Assembly (NCBI RefSeq): GCF_003605195.1
Contig: NZ_QYOS01000022.1
Location: 186,001-250,000 of the forward strand
Origin: Aurantiacibacter odishensis
Lineage (GTDB): Bacteria; Pseudomonadota; Alphaproteobacteria; Sphingomonadales; Sphingomonadaceae
Length of the DNA: 64,000 nt
Reading direction: 5' to 3'
The position numbers and the translations under genes are program-made. Under the pieces are notes generated by a model. That model was not told the origin of the DNA and searched no databases. It saw nothing but the letters and a program-made list of their open reading frames with translations. This document shows, piece by piece, positions 63,483 to 64,000 of the stretch; within the stretch, counting starts at the first letter, position 1, and each line of letters starts with the position of its first letter.

Positions 63483-64000
63483 ATGGCGACGAAACTGGAC
63501 CTTGGACGTGCCTGGAACGAGGCGATGGCGCTGCTCTCTGCCAACAAGGACGTGGTGTTGATCGTCGCGGCGGTTTTCTTCTTCCTGCCCAATGTCATCG
63601 CCACGCTGGTGCTGCCTTCCCAGGATGCCCTGACGATGCAGCTGGAGGCGCTTGGGGAGACTCCCAGCCCGGAAGACATGATGGCGGTCTTCGGCGACTA
63701 TTTCGGCCAGAGCTGGTGGATTTATATCGTCTTCGGGCTGGTCCAGGCGGTCGGGGTGATGGGGCTGCTGGCGCTGCTGACTGACAGATCCCGCCCCACG
63801 GTTGGCGAGGCACTGGGCTTCGGCTTGAAGGCGCTGGTGCCGTATCTTGTCGCACAGATCCTCTTCGGCCTCGTCATGGTTGCCGTGCCCTTGCTGCTGG
63901 TGGCAATCGGGGCGCTTATCAACCCCGCGCTTGCCGCGCTGCTGGCCTTCGTCGGCCTGATCCTTGCCGTCTACATCTGGATCAAGTTCTCGCTGATCTC
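63483..64000 (+). CDS. Membrane protein, N-terminal part (cut by window end)
   Basis: An ATG begins a frame open to the window edge, 172 codons long so far. It predicts hydrophobic segments at about residues 23-44, 77-98, 115-140 and 145-170, separated by short loops (TLVLPSQDALTMQLEALGE, SRPTVGEALGFGLKAL). It resembles the multi-helix proteins often called glycerophosphoryl-diester phosphodiesterase membrane domain proteins, but the family call is tentative because the end is missing. Confidence 0.7.
   Translation, partial: MATKLDLGRAWNEAMALLSANKDVVLIVAAVFFFLPNVIATLVLPSQDALTMQLEALGETPSPEDMMAVFGDYFGQSWWIYIVFGLVQAVGVMGLLALLTDRSRPTVGEALGFGLKALVPYLVAQILFGLVMVAVPLLLVAIGALINPALAALLAFVGLILAVYIWIKFSLI

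Overview
The window is high-GC DNA from an alphaproteobacterium, most likely of the Sphingomonadales (Erythrobacteraceae/Sphingomonadaceae). The pointers are three large TonB-dependent receptors, a zwf-edd-glk-eda Entner-Doudoroff operon like the zwf-edd-glk core known from Zymomonas, an RcdA (DUF1465) homologue, a nitrogen-type PTS enzyme I, DUF465 proteins and several secreted sphingomonad-type proteins. Genes are tightly packed, often with ATGA start/stop overlaps. No rRNA, complete tRNA or CRISPR array was seen.

Region 1 (193-15666) is the most unusual part. A GntR/FCD regulator diverges from a chain of ten translationally coupled or closely spaced genes: TonB receptor, cytosolic CapA-type phosphoesterase, TRAP permease subunits DctQ and DctM, a short 2-hydroxyacyl-CoA dehydratase-like protein, a tandem CaiB/BaiF CoA-transferase with altered catalytic positions, a full-length 2-hydroxyacyl-CoA dehydratase/benzoyl-CoA reductase-like protein, a lipoprotein TRAP binding protein, a canonical CaiB/BaiF CoA-transferase, and an exported double alpha/beta-hydrolase. 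Read together, this looks like a complete route for an unknown substrate: outer-membrane uptake, periplasmic hydrolysis, TRAP import of a carboxylate, CoA transfer, then dehydration or reduction of the acyl-CoA. It resembles the Fld/Had systems of anaerobes but sits in a probable aerobe, and no dehydratase activator ATPase is in the window.

Region 2 (15663-16214) holds an integrase remnant fused to the end of the cluster and a tRNA 3'-end fragment. It looks like an old integration boundary, so the catabolic cluster may lie on an acquired island. After it comes chromosomal backbone: a sulfotransferase, serS, surE, a K+ channel, a DUF1761 protein and rimO.

Region 3 (22871-26457) is a Fur-box-preceded iron-uptake operon (PepSY membrane protein, small membrane protein, siderophore-type TonB receptor). 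It converges on a secreted-protein operon (26477-30199) with two tandem periplasmic amidohydrolases, an unknown secreted protein and a DUF6152 protein. alkB, a yjbQ-type gene and a transglutaminase-like gene follow.

Region 4 (32180-39859) is the glucose operon zwf-edd-glk-eda plus a divergent PEP-carboxylase-like gene. It is preceded by a perfect inverted repeat and a 13-codon leader that overlaps the TTG start of zwf. Region 5 (39954-51710) carries an L,D-transpeptidase, tilS, cpoB, a RodZ-like protein, ptsP, two DUF465 genes, rcdA, glpK, an MBL-fold hydrolase, a DUF4230 protein and an MFS transporter. Region 6 (51810-64000) carries csaA, a TPR-sulfotransferase, a third TonB receptor with a strong terminator, a BCCT transporter, nadA, a DUF2254 protein, an EamA transporter, a small lipoprotein, lipB and the start of a membrane protein cut by the window edge.
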